A model generated the notes under the pieces. The model saw nothing but the letters and a program-made list of their open reading frames with translations. It did no database searches and had not been told where the DNA came from. Position numbers and translations under genes: made by a program. A stretch of DNA of 64,000 nucleotides from Aliarcobacter sp017996075. GTDB lineage: Bacteria > Campylobacterota > Campylobacteria > Campylobacterales > Arcobacteraceae. The stretch lies in the NCBI RefSeq assembly GCF_051062515.1, contig NZ_JAMXEK010000005.1. One strand, 5' to 3'. Positions 60,843-64,000 of the stretch are shown piece by piece (the first letter of the stretch is position 1; each line of letters starts with the position of its first letter).

Positions 60843-61478
60843 TTGATTTTATGTGATATTGGAAATACAAGTACAAAATTTTTTATAGATAAAAATATAA
60901 AAAATTACTACAAAAATGATAAAATCCCAAAGTTTAAAGATGATATTTTTTACATAAGTGTAAATGAAAAAGCTACAAAAAAACTTCTTAAAAAAAATCC
61001 TCATGCAAAAAATTTAGCTAGTTTTATAGATTTTAAAACTTCTTATATAGGTTTAGGAGTAGATAGAGCAGTTGCTTGTTGTTTTGAAGAGAATACAATT
61101 ATCATTGATGCAGGAAGTGCAATAACTGTAGATATTATTGAAGATAAAAAACATATTGGTGGTTTTATATTTTTAGGACTAAATAGTTTTTTCAAAGCTT
61201 ATAAAAATATCTCAAAAAAGCTAGAAATATCAAAAAGTAATTTTGAAAAAAATATTAATTTAGATAAAATACCGCTTCAAACAAAAGATGCTGTTTTTTT
61301 TGCTTTATTAAAATCTATCATTTTACCTATAAAAGAGATTTGTAAAAATAAAAATATAATATTTACAGGTGGAGATGGAGAGTTTTTGAGCCAATTTTTT
61401 GAAAATAGTATATATAAAAAAAATTTAATATTTGAAAATATGAAAAGGATAATAGATGCTAACAATAGCCCTTCCTAA
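60843..61478 (+). CDS. coaX: Type III pantothenate kinase
   Basis: CoaX makes 4'-phosphopantothenate for coenzyme A. Key motifs are LCDIGNTSTKFFID (phosphate motif), GLGVDRAVAC (about 77-86) and IIIDAGSAITVDII (about 97-110), and the C-terminus has IIFTGGDGEFLSQFF. A GTG at 60816 inside the mazF end is possible, but the TTG at 60843 has AAAGG six bases before it and begins right at the conserved ILCDIGNT, so it is preferred (211 residues). No promoter is visible between the toxin and coaX. It overlaps hisG by 23 bases. Confidence 0.85.
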   Translation: MILCDIGNTSTKFFIDKNIKNYYKNDKIPKFKDDIFYISVNEKATKKLLKKNPHAKNLASFIDFKTSYIGLGVDRAVACCFEENTIIIDAGSAITVDIIEDKKHIGGFIFLGLNSFFKAYKNISKKLEISKSNFEKNINLDKIPLQTKDAVFFALLKSIILPIKEICKNKNIIFTGGDGEFLSQFFENSIYKKNLIFENMKRIIDANNSPS

Positions 61479-62064
61479 AGGAAGAATTGCAGATGAAACT
61501 CTTGATAGATTTGAGAAAGCTTTTGGAGAGAAGTTTGTTTTTGAAGATAGAAAACTAATATTAGAAAAAAGTGGTTTTAAGTTTTTAAATGTAAGAAATC
61601 AAGATGTACCAACTTATGTTATGCATGGAGCTGCTGATTTAGGAGTTGTTGGACTTGATGTTTTAGAAGAAAAAGAGTACGACTTGATTAAGCTTTTGGA
61701 CTTAAAACTAGGACGATGTAAAGTTGCTTTTGGTTTAAGAGCTGGAGAGAAACTAAATTTTGATAAAAGTAAAATAACAATAGCTACAAAACATGAAAAA
61801 ATAGCTAAAAAATATTTTGAACAAAAAGCTATGGCAGTAGAGATAATAAAACTTTATGGCTCTATAGAGTTAGCACCTTTGGTTGGACTATGTGACTGTA
61901 TTGTTGATATTGTTGAAACTGGTGAAACTATGAAACAAAATGGCTTAGAAGTGGGACCAACAATAATGGAAACAACAGCTCACTTAATAGCAAATAAAAA
62001 CTCATTTTATGCGAAAAAAGATTTTATTTTTGATTTAAAAGATAAACTAGAGAAATTTTTATAA
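61456..62064 (+). CDS. hisG: ATP phosphoribosyltransferase, short form
   Basis: HisG starts histidine synthesis. The 202-residue length marks the short HisG(S) type, which in most bacteria needs a HisZ partner elsewhere. It shows MLTIALPKGRIADETLDRF, FLNVRNQDVPTYVMHGAADLGVVGLDVL (about 38-65) and the phosphate loop ATKHEKIAKKYF, then CDCIVDIVETGETMKQNGLE. It overlaps coaX by 23 bases and the methyltransferase gene by 1 base (ATAATGG), forming one unit. Confidence 0.96.
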   Translation: MLTIALPKGRIADETLDRFEKAFGEKFVFEDRKLILEKSGFKFLNVRNQDVPTYVMHGAADLGVVGLDVLEEKEYDLIKLLDLKLGRCKVAFGLRAGEKLNFDKSKITIATKHEKIAKKYFEQKAMAVEIIKLYGSIELAPLVGLCDCIVDIVETGETMKQNGLEVGPTIMETTAHLIANKNSFYAKKDFIFDLKDKLEKFL

Positions 62065-62771
62065 TGGGACTTGATTTATATGCAAGAATAGAGCCATATT
62101 TGGATTTTGAAGAGGAGATTTACTCTCTTCATAAAGAGTTCTTGAAATTTATTATGGTAAATGATTTAGACAACATAATCGATATTGGTTGTGGACAAGG
62201 CTATTTTTTAAATAACTTAGAGATAAACAAAAAAAAATCTTTTGGGATAGATTTAAGTGTTGAGCAAATAAAGATTTGTGAAGAAAAAGGCTTAAATGCA
62301 AAAGCTATATCTCTTGAAGATGTTGAAAAACTAGAAGAAAAATTTGATTGTGCAACTGCAATTTTTGATGTTTTAAACTATATTCCTAAAATTGAGCTAG
62401 AAAAGTTTATTTTACAAGTTAATAAAGTTTTAAACCCAAATGCTTATTTTATATTTGATGTAAACACATATTTTGGTTTTGATGAAGTAGCTCAAGGAAC
62501 TATAAATATTGATATTAAAGATAAATTTATAGCAATTGATGCTTTTTTTGAAAATGACAAACTTCAAACAAATATAACACTTTTTGAAAAAGAAAAAAGT
62601 GGAAAATATAGAAAAGAACAAGACAAAATAGTACAAGAGTACCATAAAAAAGAGTATTTAGAAAAAATTCTAAAAAAATCTGGTTTTGAGATTGTTGAGA
62701 TAAAAGAGTTTTTTCTTCATACAGATGAAAGTGCAGATAAACTAATATTTATTTGTAAAAAACATTTATAA
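62064..62771 (+). CDS. Class I SAM-dependent methyltransferase
   Basis: The 235-residue protein has motif I IIDIGCGQGYFLNN (about 38-51), SFGIDLSVEQIKICEEKGL with the acidic end of strand 2, CATAIFDVLNYIPKIELEKFI as motif for strand 4, and VLNPNAYFIFDVN. It is a Rossmann methyltransferase of unknown substrate. It is coupled to hisG; no clear reason for this pairing is visible, so the link may be by position only. Confidence 0.9.
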   Translation: MGLDLYARIEPYLDFEEEIYSLHKEFLKFIMVNDLDNIIDIGCGQGYFLNNLEINKKKSFGIDLSVEQIKICEEKGLNAKAISLEDVEKLEEKFDCATAIFDVLNYIPKIELEKFILQVNKVLNPNAYFIFDVNTYFGFDEVAQGTINIDIKDKFIAIDAFFENDKLQTNITLFEKEKSGKYRKEQDKIVQEYHKKEYLEKILKKSGFEIVEIKEFFLHTDESADKLIFICKKHL

Positions 62772-62774
62772 TAC

Positions 62775-63821
62775 TTAGGCTCTTCTTTTTAGCTTTTTTC
62801 TTGATAAATCAGACATTAAAATACCAAGCCAACGGCTATTTGAGTTTGAATCAAAAGCTATTTTTAAAGTCATAGTAATTGGAACTGCCAAAAACATTCC
62901 AACAATTCCCAAAATATAACCCCAAAAAATTAAAGAGAAAAATATTACTAAAGGTGATAATCCAAGCTCTTTTCCCATCAGTTTTGGTTCTAAAATATTG
63001 CTAATAGATATATTAATTACCATATAAAGTACAATTACCCATATAGTTGATGCAATATCAAGATTCATCAAAGCTAAAAGTATTGCAGGAATTGAAGCTA
63101 CTATTGAACCAATAACTGGAACAAAGTTAAATAACATTGCTATAACTCCCCATAAAACTGGATAATCAACTCCAAAAAGCATTAACATCAAAGTAACTAT
63201 AAATCCTGTAAGAAAGCTTGTAAAAGATTTAACTACAAAATATTTTTGAATATTATATGAGAAAAGATTAAAATGCTCTAGTTTTTTTGAATTATTTGTA
63301 AAAATTACTTTTAGTTTTGTTTGAAAAGATTTTGACTCTGCTAGAATAAATGCAACTCCAATAATTACCAATAAAAATTGAGATAAAAAAGCTCCTATGC
63401 TTCCAATAACATTTTTAGTAAGACCAAAAAAAGAGCCAAAATTTAAAGCTTCTATAATTTTTGCTCTGTCAATCTCTATTTGAAATCCATAATTTTGCAT
63501 AAGATGTATAGAGTTTAAAACCAAATTTCTTAACTTCTCTTCATATAGTGGAAGATTTGTTAAAAAATCTTTTAAAGAGATATTTATTACATAAACAAAC
63601 ATAAATCCAACTATTAAAACAATTAAAACTAAAAGTAAATATGAGATTATTTTTGGAATTTTTCTATTTTTTAGTAGATTTAAAACAGATGAAAATATAG
63701 AAGAGATAAAAATGGCTAAAAATAGTATAACTACTACTTCACTTGCCATTTTAACTCCCGCAATAATTATTACAAAACTAGCAAAATAGAAAAAATAGTT
63801 TTTTAAATTTATTGCATCCAT
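62775..63821 (-). CDS. AI-2E family transporter
   Basis: The 348-residue inner-membrane protein has about eight hydrophobic segments. The central pore-like sequence is LMLFGVDYPVLWGVIAMLFNFVPVIGSIVASIPAILLALMN (about 217-257), then PKLMGKELGLSPLVIFFSLIFWGYILGIVGMFLAVPITMTLKI. Members include the autoinducer-2 exporter TqsA and sodium/proton antiporters; substrate here is unknown. It ends 3 bases from the methyltransferase stop (convergent) and starts 16 bases after the sodium channel gene ends. Confidence 0.9.
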   Translation of the reverse strand: MDAINLKNYFFYFASFVIIIAGVKMASEVVVILFLAIFISSIFSSVLNLLKNRKIPKIISYLLLVLIVLIVGFMFVYVINISLKDFLTNLPLYEEKLRNLVLNSIHLMQNYGFQIEIDRAKIIEALNFGSFFGLTKNVIGSIGAFLSQFLLVIIGVAFILAESKSFQTKLKVIFTNNSKKLEHFNLFSYNIQKYFVVKSFTSFLTGFIVTLMLMLFGVDYPVLWGVIAMLFNFVPVIGSIVASIPAILLALMNLDIASTIWVIVLYMVINISISNILEPKLMGKELGLSPLVIFFSLIFWGYILGIVGMFLAVPITMTLKIAFDSNSNSRWLGILMSDLSRKKLKRRA

Positions 63822-63837
63822 TCTATATTTAGCCTTT

Positions 63838-64000
63838 TTATTTTTCTAAATGATTTTTTAGTAAATGTTTAAGTTCACTAATCTCATCTTTTAACTCTTT
63901 AATCTCTTTATTTAAGTTATTATCTTGATATTGTATCTCATCTATTATATTTTGCTCTTCTTCTTTGTTTAAAATAGCCATAGCATCAACAATTATTGCT
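63838..64000 (-). CDS. C-terminus of a NavAb-like voltage-gated sodium channel (partial)
   Basis: Only the last 53 residues lie in the window: AIIVDAMAILNKEEEQNIID, then EIQYQDNNLNKEIKELKDEI and SELKHLLKNHLEK. This matches, nearly position for position, the end of S6 and the coiled-coil C-terminal domain of NavAb from Arcobacter butzleri (AIIVDAMAILNQKEEQ...). The rest of the channel (voltage sensor, pore) is outside the window. The acidic neck and the heptad Leu/Ile pattern point to a functional tetramer end. It reads toward the AI-2E transporter. Confidence 0.9.
   Translation of the reverse strand, partial: AIIVDAMAILNKEEEQNIIDEIQYQDNNLNKEIKELKDEISELKHLLKNHLEK

Overview
The window is AT-rich chromosomal DNA from a member of the Campylobacterota, most probably Aliarcobacter/Arcobacter. 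The evidence is an unfused but overlapping rpoB-rpoC pair, a Campylobacter-type major outer membrane porin, DUF2018 and DUF6394 family genes, and a truncated gene at the right edge. The visible 53 residues of that gene closely resemble the C-terminus of NavAb, the Arcobacter butzleri voltage-gated sodium channel. Most of the window is housekeeping sequence; the accessory content sits at about 0-0.4 kb, 26.8-30.9 kb and 58.0-60.8 kb.

Layout. 0-1.1 kb: transposase remnant, a YciI-like gene and a small membrane protein. 1.1-15.3 kb, all on the minus strand: the information-processing supercluster. In transcription order it is tRNA-Phe, tRNA-Thr, tRNA-Tyr, tRNA-Gly, tuf, rpmG, tRNA-Trp, secE, nusG, rplK, rplA, rplJ, rplL, rpoB, rpoC. 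A good promoter precedes tRNA-Phe, and RNA hairpins lie at most internal junctions. 15.3-17.5 kb: murD and mraY. 17.6-21.8 kb (+): gpmI, an orphan ABC ATPase and a class A penicillin-binding protein. 21.7-26.3 kb (-): tamB and tamA. 26.3-30.9 kb: a patchwork of GNAT enzymes, a VOC-fold remnant, a DUF6236-like protein, a helix-hairpin-helix protein, a TetR regulator divergent from a DinB-like gene, and an SRPBCC protein. 30.9-42.0 kb: mfd, a rhodanese, a helicase fused to a degenerate TOTE-type primase domain, folC, an LptE-like lipoprotein gene, leuS and DUF6394. 42.1-44.1 kb (+): motA, motB and a membrane protein. 44.1-47.1 kb (-): yajC, secD, secF and a tiny membrane protein. 47.1-56.5 kb: lnt (+), then cca, mscS, proS, hemA, a polyprenyl synthase, DUF2018, hisD and aroK (-). 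56.7-58.0 kb (+): the porin. 60.8-62.8 kb (+): coaX, hisG and a methyltransferase. 62.8-64.0 kb (-): an AI-2E family transporter and the sodium channel fragment.

The most unusual region is 58.0-60.8 kb. Tandem inverted-repeat hairpins (GGGA...TCCC families with compensating changes between copies) flank a cassette with two very small membrane proteins. Three consecutive toxin-antitoxin modules follow. Their antitoxins share a related N-terminus, and their promoters have the same -35 and extended -10 boxes with the same 18-bp spacer. The toxins come from three unrelated folds: PIN/VapC, RelE-like and MazF/PemK-like. This looks like duplication of a promoter plus antitoxin DNA-binding head, joined to different toxins. 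The last toxin gene reaches into the start region of coaX, so coaX, hisG and the methyltransferase gene may be read from the toxin-antitoxin promoter.

All family assignments come from reading motifs by eye; no database search or structure prediction was run.
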